A stretch of DNA of 14,026 nucleotides. It comes from Acidobacteriota bacterium. Lineage in GTDB: Bacteria; Acidobacteriota; Blastocatellia; Pyrinomonadales; Pyrinomonadaceae. The stretch covers positions 1 to 14,026 of the forward strand of contig JAEWFC010000025.1 of the NCBI GenBank assembly GCA_023389035.1, given 5' to 3'. Below, piece after piece: positions 6,707 through 13,073 of this stretch. Under the pieces are notes generated by a model. The model ran no database searches. It saw only the letters and a list, made by a program, of their open reading frames with translations, and was not told where the DNA came from. Within the stretch, counting starts at the first letter, position 1. Each line of letters opens with the position of its first letter. The translations under genes and the position numbers were made by a program.

Positions 6707-7660
6707 ATGGGCAGGCTACTGGTCACCGGTGCTGCCGGCTTTATCGGGAGCGCGGTCGCCCGCCGTCTTCTTGCCGATGGCCACGATGTCGCAACGATCG
6801 ACAATCTGAGCTCGGGTCACGGCGACAACATCCCTCCCGGCTGCACGGCAGTTATCGCTGATCTGCGGGAGCGAGCCACTCTGGCCGCGCTCGGCGGCCA
6901 ACGTTTCGATGCCATCTACCACCTTGCAGGGCAGAGCGGCGGCGTCCCGAGCTTTGAAGATCCAGTCTACGACTTGCAGGCGAACGTGCAGTCGACGCTC
7001 CTGTTGCTCGACTATGCCAAGCGCACCGGCTGCCCGACCGTTGTGTATGCGAGTTCGATGGCCGTGTACGGAGACCCAAGCAGACTCCCAGCGGTAGAGG
7101 ACGACCCGCTAGATCCCAAGACTTTCTACGCCGTTGGGAAGGTCGCGAGTGAGTCGTACCTTCGCCTCTACTCGGAACAAGGTCTCGCGTGCACGGCTCT
7201 GCGGCTAAACAACACCTACGGACCGGGCCAAGACCTGTCCAACTTGAACCAGGGTATGGCGAGCATCTTCTTAGGTCAGGCGCTTGGGTCAAGGCACATC
7301 GTCGTCAAAGGAAGCCTGAGACGGATCAGAGACCTCGTATTCGTCGGCGACGTCGTGGACGCCTTCGTTGCGGCGGCCGATGCCGCCCGTCCTGGGGACT
7401 TTCAGATCTACAACGTTTCAACCTGTGTGGGCACGAGCGTCGACGATTTGCTCACCATGATTACCTCGGCGCTTCCGTTCGATGTTCAGGTCGAAGTCGA
7501 GGGAAGCACTCCGGGCGATCAGCAGGGCATTTACTGCTCGTTCGAGCGCATCGCCCGAGACCTCAACTGGGCCCCACGTGTTGAGGTCTCTACTGGCATT
7601 CGCCAGATGGTCAGGTGGGCCCTCGGATCATTCGCCGGCGCAGGCGACGGGAGTATCTAA
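6707..7660 (+). CDS. NAD-dependent sugar epimerase/dehydratase (extended SDR)
   Basis: The first gene of the glycan operon encodes a 317-residue cytosolic enzyme of the extended short-chain dehydrogenase family, which acts on nucleotide-activated sugars. The NAD-binding Rossmann motif G-x-x-G-x-x-G is at residues 8-14 ('TGAAGFIGS'), preceded by a short beta strand. An acidic residue follows in 'ATIDNLSSG', then 'IYHLAGQSG' and the active-site Ser in 'YASSMAVYG' (about 115-117). The catalytic Y-x-x-x-K pair is Y141/K145 in 'FYAVGKVASE', and 'RLNNTYGPGQ' is the usual substrate-side loop. Length and motifs fit UDP-glucose 4-epimerase, dTDP-glucose 4,6-dehydratase and UDP-glucuronate epimerase alike, and I cannot tell which. 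ATG 6707 is used because it lies right before the first strand; a GTG at 6656 would add 17 unlikely residues. It stops one base before the cytidylyltransferase GTG, so the two are translationally linked. Confidence 0.9.
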   Translation: MGRLLVTGAAGFIGSAVARRLLADGHDVATIDNLSSGHGDNIPPGCTAVIADLRERATLAALGGQRFDAIYHLAGQSGGVPSFEDPVYDLQANVQSTLLLLDYAKRTGCPTVVYASSMAVYGDPSRLPAVEDDPLDPKTFYAVGKVASESYLRLYSEQGLACTALRLNNTYGPGQDLSNLNQGMASIFLGQALGSRHIVVKGSLRRIRDLVFVGDVVDAFVAAADAARPGDFQIYNVSTCVGTSVDDLLTMITSALPFDVQVEVEGSTPGDQQGIYCSFERIARDLNWAPRVEVSTGIRQMVRWALGSFAGAGDGSI

Positions 7661-7661
7661 G

Positions 7662-8339
7662 GTGAAGGTTGCGGCACTGGTGGCAGCCCGGGGCGGGTCA
7701 GAACGTGTGATTGGGAAGAACACGAGGGCGTTCGCTGGCAGCACTCTCGTGGACATCAAGCTCGCGCAGTTGCTCCGACTGGGCAGTATTGATGAAGTCG
7801 TAGTGAGTTCGGACGACGACAGGATAATGGAGATCGCCTACGGCTACGGGTGCGCCGTTCGGCGTCGACCAGATCATCTAGCTTCGAGCACCGCACCAAT
7901 GAGCGATGTCTATCGTTACATGGCAGATGAGATAGACGCCGACGTCATTGTGTACGCGAATTGCACGAGTCCCTTGGTGCGCGATGAAACTGTCGAGGCT
8001 CTCATCGGGTCGTTTCTCAACCTCGACCCTGATCACGACTCGATCAATACTGCATCTGTCGTTCGCGAGTTTCTGCTGCTAGATGGAGCGCCAATCAACT
8101 ACGACCCACAAGACCAGCCTAGGTCGCAGGACCTTCCGAACATCGCAGCCTTGAACTTCGCAGTGAATGTGATCCGCCGAGAAACCATGATTGCTCGAAG
8201 CAACGTGCTCGGAAACGCGCCGTGCATACACGTCCTGGACCAGGTAGAAGGCATGGACATTGACACTCAGATCGATTTCGACGTGGCTGAGTTCCTCTAT
8301 GATTCCAGGGGCGGTGAGGACTATCTCCGCCAATCTTGA
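7662..8339 (+). CDS. CMP-ulosonate cytidylyltransferase (NeuA-type)
   Basis: A 225-residue enzyme of the acylneuraminate cytidylyltransferase family, which transfers CMP from CTP to the anomeric hydroxyl of a 2-keto-3-deoxy acid sugar. The signature is at residues 8-20: 'A-A-R-G-G-S-E-R-V-I-G-K-N', close to the canonical ARGGSKxIxxKN nucleotide-binding loop, with E replacing the usual K. 'IDEVVVSSDDDRIMEIA' gives the next strand and turn, and 'LASSTAPMSDVYRY' corresponds to the 'LAxDxAxxxDV' sugar-binding stretch. The C-terminal 'MDIDTQIDFDVAEFL' is the conserved 'IDTxxDxxxAE' metal-site segment. Start GTG 7662 has GGGAG eight bases upstream. Substrates of the family include sialic, legionaminic, pseudaminic and Kdn-type acids, and the sequence does not decide among them. 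The gene lies between the SDR and an unknown small gene whose start overlaps its 3' end. Confidence 0.88.
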   Translation: MKVAALVAARGGSERVIGKNTRAFAGSTLVDIKLAQLLRLGSIDEVVVSSDDDRIMEIAYGYGCAVRRRPDHLASSTAPMSDVYRYMADEIDADVIVYANCTSPLVRDETVEALIGSFLNLDPDHDSINTASVVREFLLLDGAPINYDPQDQPRSQDLPNIAALNFAVNVIRRETMIARSNVLGNAPCIHVLDQVEGMDIDTQIDFDVAEFLYDSRGGEDYLRQS

Positions 8340-8796
8340 CCAGACCGGCGCTAACGAGGAGGGACTGCATGCACTCATCGTCTGGCCGGCAACATTCGCC
8401 GGATACAGGGCGGCGGCGGCGGACGAACTGATCACGGGCGCCCTAGACGTGAGAGCGCGCCTGCCGCTGCCGTCAATGCACTACTTCACCCTCAGGCAAC
8501 TGGTAGTCAGGGTCTACGCCGGAGAAGCGTTTGTAGGATCGCAGGACGACGGATTCCGATTCTCGAGGGACAAGACAAACTGGGTGTGGCGCGAGTCCGA
8601 CGTGACTCAGGTGATCGTTGTCGAGTCACCGCTGGAACGCCTTCTCGAACTGAAGGAGGACGTCAGAGCCCTCTGCGGCATTGGTCGACATGCGATCCAC
8701 ACCACCGACACTGATGAAGAGCTTTATTGCGTTTGGGACGCAGCCCGACTCCTGCATCGCACAGGCTTCCAACAAGCCGAGGTGTGGTTACGATGA
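8314..8796 (+). CDS. Unknown protein of the glycan operon
   Basis: About 160 residues, soluble, with no membrane segment. It begins near 'LHALIVWPATFAGYR', has a middle 'FTLRQLVVRVYAGEAF', and ends with 'IVVESPLERLLELKEDVRAL' followed by 'IHTTDTDEELYCVWDAARLL'. The K...R...G...H-x-[ST]-x-[DN]-x-x-E pattern recalls, from memory, small hypothetical proteins in capsule loci, but I cannot name a family. The start is uncertain: GTG 8314 or ATG 8299, both inside the cytidylyltransferase gene (overlap 26-41 bp) and without a good ribosome-binding site. A very strong AGGAGGG (8357-8363) points instead to ATG 8369, which is out of frame. The stop overlaps the ATG of the next gene (ATGA), so expression is coupled. 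Its position between activator and candidate transferase suggests a role in transfer or modification of the CMP-sugar; this is inference. Confidence 0.65.
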   Translation: MRTISANLDQTGANEEGLHALIVWPATFAGYRAAAADELITGALDVRARLPLPSMHYFTLRQLVVRVYAGEAFVGSQDDGFRFSRDKTNWVWRESDVTQVIVVESPLERLLELKEDVRALCGIGRHAIHTTDTDEELYCVWDAARLLHRTGFQQAEVWLR

Positions 8797-9674
8797 GGAA
8801 CCACTCGACTGTACTACAGCCGGTGCGGTCAGTTGCCTGGCGTGGACGCTGTGCCCGCTACCTATGGCAGAACCCAGCGGAGCGAGCGGCGATTGAGTCT
8901 AACGAAGACCTCAGCGACCTGCACAAAGGAAAGCGTTGCTTCATTCTTGGGAATGGCCCCTCGCTACGGGACGATGACTTGTCTTCGTTGGTCGGCCAGG
9001 TCGTGTTCACGGTGAACAATCTCCTAGCTTCAGAGATTGGGTCACCTGCGCCGTCCTACCATGTCATTTCCGACCGGCGCTTCTTCTCGATGGAATCTGA
9101 ATCGCCGTCGGATCGCTGGATGATCGATCGGCTGACTGACATCGTTAGTGTCGATGGGACTGGCGACCCGCGTCCACCGACAACCTTTGTGCCCAGTTCC
9201 GAGATGGGGCGCCTCGAAGGTTTCGTATTGGGTCGTGGCCATGACATTCGTTACTTCTGCAATCCGTACTATTTCTCGGACTACTACCACCTCGCCACCG
9301 ACCTCACTCGCGTGATTCCGAGATTCAGTTCGGTGATCCAGCATGCGGTCGTGATTGCCGTGTTTCTGGGGTTCGATGAGATCTATTTACTCGGCTGCGA
9401 CACGACCAACATTGTTGCCAATGTTCAGACGGCTTTGGATGAGAGCGTCGACTCAAGCTACGCCTACGAGGTCTCTCCAGAGGTCGACAGGTGGCTTCGT
9501 GCTCAGTATCTCAAGCGCGATATGGAACGTTACGCCGAGTCATTCCTCGAGGTCCTTGTCGCGTTCCGTTTCATCGCCGACTTCTGCCATCGGCAAGGGG
9601 TCAGGTTGGTCAACTGTTCATCAAAGACCGTTGTCGACTCCATTGCCCGCGCCCGCCTGCGAGACGTGCTGTGA
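8793..9674 (+). CDS. DUF115/MptE-like or GT42-like glycosyltransferase candidate
   Basis: A 293-residue protein. 'KGKRCFILGNGPSLRDDDL' (GNGPSL at residues 53-58) is followed by 'VVFTVNNLL', then 'PSYHVISDRRFF', and much later 'FDEIYLLGCDTTN' (about 190-204). This order, G-N-G-P-S-L with a Rossmann-like strand, a D at the end of the next block and 'IYLLGxD' near the end, is shared by the DUF115 (MptE-like) family found in flagellar/capsule loci and by GT42 sialyltransferases, both of which use the GNGPSL loop for nucleotide or CMP-sugar contact. Next to a CMP-sugar synthetase, a CMP-ulosonate transferase role is attractive but unproven. ATG 8793 overlaps the previous stop (ATGA) and has GAGGTG eight bases upstream. 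Its own stop overlaps the next GTG (GTGA). A pterin-phosphokinase role is unlikely in this context. Confidence 0.72.
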   Translation: MRNHSTVLQPVRSVAWRGRCARYLWQNPAERAAIESNEDLSDLHKGKRCFILGNGPSLRDDDLSSLVGQVVFTVNNLLASEIGSPAPSYHVISDRRFFSMESESPSDRWMIDRLTDIVSVDGTGDPRPPTTFVPSSEMGRLEGFVLGRGHDIRYFCNPYYFSDYYHLATDLTRVIPRFSSVIQHAVVIAVFLGFDEIYLLGCDTTNIVANVQTALDESVDSSYAYEVSPEVDRWLRAQYLKRDMERYAESFLEVLVAFRFIADFCHRQGVRLVNCSSKTVVDSIARARLRDVL

Positions 9675-10750
9675 TCCTTTCAGTCGTGATGCCGGCGTTC
9701 AATGCCAGCTCGCACATGGAGGACACACTCCGCAGCGTCGCGCCACTGCTTGGCACAGCCGCTGAGTTGATCTTCGTGGACGACGGATCTACGGACGATT
9801 CAGTTGTGCGGTTCAAACATCTCCAGGCAGAGGTACCTCTGGCGAACTCGCGCCTGATCCAGCAGGCTCACGCTGGCGTGAGCGTTGCGCGTAACACCGG
9901 ACTATCGGCTGCGACGGGAGACTACGTCCTGTTCTTGGACAGCGATGACTGGGTTTCAGAGGAGTTACTGGACGCGATTGATGCTGCGGTGGGCAGTCGT
10001 ACCCCCGACGTTTGCTGCTGGGGTTGGGACATCGTGACGGCGACGGGCGAGGTTCAACGGCACTACTTCGACGTACACCCTGTCGCTCCCTCGGAGATGA
10101 CCGGCGTCGAGGCGCTGCGTCGCCGAACGGTAGACAGGTCGCTGCGACTATGGACGTCGAGTGCCGCGTACCGCCGGAGTTTCGTTGAGGAAGCTGCCCT
10201 CCGGTTCTCACCAGGCTGTGCTGTCGGTGAAGACCTCGAATTCGGCTACCGCGCGCTTCTCCACGCGCGCAGCGTCTCCTTTATTCCGCGGGTACTTGCG
10301 GTCTATCGCAAGCGGTCCACCTCCATGACGAGTTCGCCGTCGGTGGAGCGCTTCGGCAGTGTTTTGGCACTGCGAAGAGTCTTGCGGGAGTTGGAGGCAG
10401 ACGGCCGTCCAGAACTTGAAGGAATCACCGAACACTTTCGGCGCAATAAGGAACTCGTCAACTACTTCTACACGCTCAAAGCTTGTCTGCACGCCAGGAA
10501 GGCACGAAGTCCAACGGTGTTCCTCCGCGAGATCGACGGGAGATTCCCGAGTCTGAACGCTGAGGTACGCAGCGCAGTGCGCGGGAGTCCCGGTGCAACC
10601 CTCTTCGAGTGGCGTCTCTTCGCGACCTCTCCCATGTGTTGGTGGACGTGGATTCGGATCCATCGCCGGATCGACCGTCTGCTTCCGCCGAGACTTAGGT
10701 CAAGCGGACCTACTGCAGAGAAGCGCCGCGCCTCGCTACTCGCAGGCTGA
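9671..10750 (+). CDS. GT2 family glycosyltransferase
   Basis: A 359-residue GT-A fold glycosyltransferase with the family-2 pattern. 'LSVVMPAFNAS' forms the first strand, 'FVDDGSTDDS' (D37-D38) holds the nucleotide, 'GVSVARNTGL' follows, and 'YVLFLDSDDW' (D90-S-D92) is the metal-binding DxD motif. 'CAVGEDLEFGYRAL' carries the acidic E-D that usually supplies the catalytic base. The C-terminal third is basic and partly aromatic ('MCWWTWIRIHRRIDRLLPPR'), which may associate with the inner membrane face, though I see no certain transmembrane segment. Start GTG 9671 overlaps the previous stop (GTGA), so the frame's longer 5' extension is a shadow. It is the last gene of the plus-strand operon and probably adds a neutral sugar to the same repeat unit. 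The 3' end overlaps the convergent aldolase gene by 15 bp. Confidence 0.9.
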   Translation: MILSVVMPAFNASSHMEDTLRSVAPLLGTAAELIFVDDGSTDDSVVRFKHLQAEVPLANSRLIQQAHAGVSVARNTGLSAATGDYVLFLDSDDWVSEELLDAIDAAVGSRTPDVCCWGWDIVTATGEVQRHYFDVHPVAPSEMTGVEALRRRTVDRSLRLWTSSAAYRRSFVEEAALRFSPGCAVGEDLEFGYRALLHARSVSFIPRVLAVYRKRSTSMTSSPSVERFGSVLALRRVLRELEADGRPELEGITEHFRRNKELVNYFYTLKACLHARKARSPTVFLREIDGRFPSLNAEVRSAVRGSPGATLFEWRLFATSPMCWWTWIRIHRRIDRLLPPRLRSSGPTAEKRRASLLAG

Positions 10751-11521
10751 TGACCCTGGGTTGAGCCTTGCGGTGATCAGTCGGAGTCTTCGAGTCTCTA
10801 TTGGGGTCAGAGGGCCGAGTACCTGCGACTTGAACTCAAGCCACGCGAGCTCGAATCGCACGCCGGCCTCGATCGCCCGCGGGAGGTTCGAAACGTCCTC
10901 CATCGAGAGCACAACCTTCCGAGTCTCGACGCTGTCGATGAGGCCTGTGAGGGCAGTAATGAATCGGACTGAGTTCGACGTGACAGTTCCACCAAGCGTT
11001 GTTGCCAGGCCGGCCTCCTGCGCTAGGCCGAACGCGCGCCGCGCAATTGCCTCGACAGTAGCGCCGTCGACCTCCACGGGGCCCAGGTTGAGTGAATCGG
11101 TAAGGTCTGTGCGACCCAGCACCATTCGGTCAATCCGCTTCATCGCAGGCGCCTGCAGGATCTGCGGCAGTGCCGACATTCCGGCGACAGACTCGATGTT
11201 GATGGCGAGGTGCGGCAGTTGAAGACCGGAAGCGTTCACCTCGTCGGTGACCGCCCGCTCGAACTTGGTTGCGGCAAACGGGGACTCGATCATTGGCGCG
11301 ACGATGCTCCGTGCCCGTAGATGCAGAGATTCCCTGATGTCGCGCACGGCCTCGCATCCACCGACTTTGACGGCCAGCCAGAGATCAGCGTCATTTGCGA
11401 TGGCGGCGAGCGCCTCTGCATCGACGCTTGAGGCGCCTTCTGCCTCAAACTCGACCTTGAGGTGCGATGCACCTTGTTCCCGGACTGCATCTAGCGCGAC
11501 ATGTAGCTGATGTTCGAACAA
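10736..11521 (-). CDS. CitE/HpcH-fold aldolase (pyruvate-type)
   Basis: A 261-residue TIM-barrel enzyme related to HpcH/HpaI aldolases and citrate-lyase beta subunits, which use Mg2+ to handle pyruvate or acetyl enolates. Visible motifs counted from GTG 11551: 'LKVEFEAEG' (E34/E36/E38), 'VKVGGCEAVRD' (64-71), 'VAPMIESPFA' (E89), 'LAINIESVAG' (E120) and 'MVLGRTDLT' (D149), in the order expected for acidic metal ligands at strand ends; 'VETRKVVLS' follows. Length is normal for the short subfamily. Start: TTG 11521 has GGGAG ten bases upstream and a TACACT -10-like box just before the alternative GTG 11551, so TTG is preferred; the difference is ten residues. It is encoded opposite to the glycan operon and meets it tail to tail. 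The context suggests it forms or breaks a 2-keto-3-deoxy sugar acid, the kind of substrate a NeuA-type enzyme activates. Confidence 0.78.
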   Translation of the reverse strand: MFEHQLHVALDAVREQGASHLKVEFEAEGASSVDAEALAAIANDADLWLAVKVGGCEAVRDIRESLHLRARSIVAPMIESPFAATKFERAVTDEVNASGLQLPHLAINIESVAGMSALPQILQAPAMKRIDRMVLGRTDLTDSLNLGPVEVDGATVEAIARRAFGLAQEAGLATTLGGTVTSNSVRFITALTGLIDSVETRKVVLSMEDVSNLPRAIEAGVRFELAWLEFKSQVLGPLTPIETRRLRLITARLNPGSSACE

Positions 11522-11551
11522 GCCCGTCGATCTCCCTCGTTTCGATCCCAC

Positions 11552-11678
11552 AGTGTATCGGCGGCCCAGCGCTCGATGTCTGAGGATCGCGCCTCGCGAG
11601 TCGGCACAACAGATGCAATGGGGGCGACGTGGATCGACGAAGAGCTGGCGTCGTCGCATCGGCCGCCCGGACTGCCGA
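11552..11678. promoter_or_regulatory. Possible aldolase promoter region
   Basis: On the minus strand a TACACT box (11552-11557) would place the transcript start a few bases before the GGGAG ribosome-binding site of the aldolase. A poor -35-like CAGACA sits about 19 bases upstream. The frame is open through this stretch, but its translation is Arg/Cys-rich and does not look coding. Confidence 0.25.
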
Positions 11679-12017
11679 CTAGCCGTAGACGAGGGAGCCA
11701 AAAAGTGCCGCCTGAACGATGGCGTCTGCATCTCTCGCGTCGATGGTGTCGGCATCGTGGGTGCGGACAGCGGCGGCGATCCTACGACGCTGCACATTCG
11801 GGATCATCGCTGCGCCACTGACGATGGAGTTCACGCCCCGGGCGATCGTGTCCAGAGTGATCACGTGTGAATTGCCGGAGATTTCCTCGACAGTCGCTCG
11901 CGGATCACTGCTTCAGCGATAGTCGGTACAGGTTGACCAGTAGCCGATGCCGCCTTCAAGTGCGCAGGTGTAAACGTCGGCCAAGAACTCGGTGCGCACC
12001 GTGATCCGCGTTGCCAT
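11679..12017 (-). pseudogene. Actinophage-type small protein gene broken by one stop codon
   Basis: ATG 12017 has a near-perfect AGGAGG six bases upstream. The product starts 'MATRITVRTEFLADVYTCAL', continues 'EGGIGYWSTCTDYR', then meets TGA at 11915-11913 (codon 35). In the same frame it resumes 'SSDPRATVEEISGNSHVITL', 'DTIARGVNSIVSG' and 'DARDADAIVQAALFGSLVYG', ending at TAG 11679. Proteins of this kind ('ALEGGIGYWSxCxxYRW ... VIARGI ... DAxxADVIVQxxLFGxxVYG') are frequent hypothetical genes in mycobacteriophages and actinobacterial islands, and the residue after 'YR' is usually W. TGA is one base from TGG, so a recent nonsense mutation is the simplest reading. No function is known. The rest of the 113-codon frame is intact, which argues that the break is young. 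Confidence 0.7.
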
Positions 12018-12054
12018 GATAGACCTCCTTGAACTTCCAGTTTGGGCTACATTA

Positions 12055-12068
12055 CGTCACTGGTGACG
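12055..12068. promoter_or_regulatory. Palindromic operator candidate in a divergent promoter region
   Basis: CGTCAC and GTGACG form a perfect inverted repeat around a 2-base centre. It lies between a minus-strand gene (ATG 12017) and a plus-strand HTH gene. On the minus strand a TATATT box (12070-12075) sits immediately upstream, so a bound protein would cover the expected transcript start. The likely ligand is the neighbouring HTH protein; this is inference. Confidence 0.45.
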
Positions 12069-12156
12069 AAATATACAGCAGCGCAACAGGTTTCGCCGAT
12101 AATTTACCTTATGTCAATCTACACTTGTCGGGGTCGACTAGTCGCACTTGACATCA

Positions 12157-12172
12157 TTACTACTACTACTAC
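12157..12172 (+). repeat. Short TAC/ACT trinucleotide tract
   Basis: Five consecutive ACT-phase repeats lie just downstream of the TTGACA box, in the spacer and expected -10 region of the HTH gene. A change in copy number by slippage would alter promoter spacing by three bases per unit. Confidence 0.5.
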
Positions 12173-12186
12173 CTCACGCTTGCAGA

Positions 12187-12450
12187 GTGGCAACCACTCA
12201 TCTCGTGGATCTCGTTGACGCGCACAAGCATGCGTACGGAGTCAGCGATGCCGAACTGGCTCGACGCATCGGGGTTTCCCGGCAGAACCTGAACCTGTGG
12301 CGCACGCACGGCGTGCGCGGGCTACCGGCTCGCGCGACGTTGGAAGGCATCGCGTCGGTAATCGGACGTACATACCAGTCGGTCCTGGAGGCGGCGCTGC
12401 GTGACGCCCAATACCTCGACGGTCCGTGGACCACCACCGCCGACCATTGA
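12187..12450 (+). CDS. Small helix-turn-helix regulator, phage-repressor type
   Basis: An 87-residue product with one HTH domain: 'GVSDAELARRIGVSRQNLNL' followed by 'WRTHGVRGLPARATLEGIAS' gives the two-helix motif (about residues 18-41) and the trailing helices. 'RTYQSVLEAALRDAQY' closes the fold. It resembles small Cro/C1-like repressors of actinophages. The GTG at 12187 is the preferred start although no ribosome-binding site precedes it; an upstream GTG/TTG start (12148) would add a Leu-rich stretch encoded by a trinucleotide repeat and is unlikely. A TTGACA (12148-12153) suggests a -35 box about 39 bases upstream, which would make the transcript nearly leaderless, but no good -10 follows. 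It is divergent from the broken phage-type gene and close to the palindrome, and probably regulates that promoter. Confidence 0.7.
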   Translation: MATTHLVDLVDAHKHAYGVSDAELARRIGVSRQNLNLWRTHGVRGLPARATLEGIASVIGRTYQSVLEAALRDAQYLDGPWTTTADH

Positions 12451-12604
12451 CTGGATCCAATTAAGCACCTCGACTGTTGGTAGGGCGAGCCCGCCTCTAG
12501 CGATACCCGAGCACAGGACGCTCATACCGGTCACCGTAGCCAGTGGGTCCGCTGTTACTCGGTGAACTCGGTTTGGATCTGTCGTGCTCAGGCAGCTGTG
12601 ATCG
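12451..12604. other. Intergenic stretch between convergent genes
   Basis: No gene is supported. TCACCG near 12531 and CGGTGA near 12560 form a distant inverted repeat, and GGGC-GA-GCCC near 12484 a very short one. Neither has a T-tract. Transcripts from both sides must end here. Confidence 0.25.
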
Positions 12605-12976
12605 CTAGGCCGGAGGGGGTGGTGGTGTGTCGGTTCGGTGCGTGTGGTCTGTCCACGTCGTCCCGTCGAACCATCGGAGGAGGCTTTGTGCCCCGTGAGG
12701 GTCTGGGTACCAGCCGGCGGGGACAGATGTGGGTCGGGGAGGCGGTGGGACCGTTCCTGACGCGACGGCGTTCTCTGCTGCTTTCGCTGCAGCGGCGGCC
12801 GCGGTTAGTGCTGCCGTTTGCTCTTTGATGGCGTCGATTTGCTGCCCGAGGAGACGGTTCTGTTTCTTGGCGGCCCGTGCACCTTTGGCTGTTTTGCGGG
12901 CGATTCGTTCTTTGTCTGATCGGTAGTCGACGGCGCCAGCGGTGCTGACGGACATGATCTTGCGGGTGAGGCCCAT
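12605..12976 (-). CDS. DUF2510 protein with coiled-coil N-terminus
   Basis: A 123-residue protein. The N-terminus 'MGLTRKIMSVSTAGAVDYRS' is followed by a basic, Ala-rich amphipathic stretch (about 20-70, 'ERIARKTAKGARAAKKQNRL') likely to form a coiled coil. A Pro-rich linker and a C-terminal DUF2510 motif follow: 'GWYPDPHG', then 'LLRWFDGTTWTDHT' (W89 to W108). DUF2510 is a short actinobacterial domain often found beside membrane segments; its function is unknown. There is no membrane helix here. Start ATG 12976 has GGAGAAAG nine bases upstream, while the longer frame to 13216 is Arg/Ser-rich and untranslated. It lies 97 bp downstream of another DUF2510 gene on the same strand, so the two are probably one transcript. 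Similar proteins are common in prophages and chromosomes of mycolata. Confidence 0.82.
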   Translation of the reverse strand: MGLTRKIMSVSTAGAVDYRSDKERIARKTAKGARAAKKQNRLLGQQIDAIKEQTAALTAAAAAAKAAENAVASGTVPPPPRPTSVPAGWYPDPHGAQSLLRWFDGTTWTDHTHRTDTPPPPPA

Positions 12977-13073
12977 GGTGGCTTTCTCCTCAGTGGGGTG
13001 GTGCGACGAGCATAATCTGAGGTCCTGCTCGTGCTGCCTGGTTTGCTTCACTGCGCGTGAGAGTGGGCGGCGT

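Noticed and set aside
11522..11797. N-terminal extension of the aldolase frame
   Set aside because: The residues are Arg/Cys/Pro-rich with no conserved pattern, and the Shine-Dalgarno plus the family length favour a start at 11521 or 11551.
12157..12172. Trinucleotide tract as part of a CRISPR or satellite array
   Set aside because: The units are only three bases long, with five copies and no spacers; it is a microsatellite at most.
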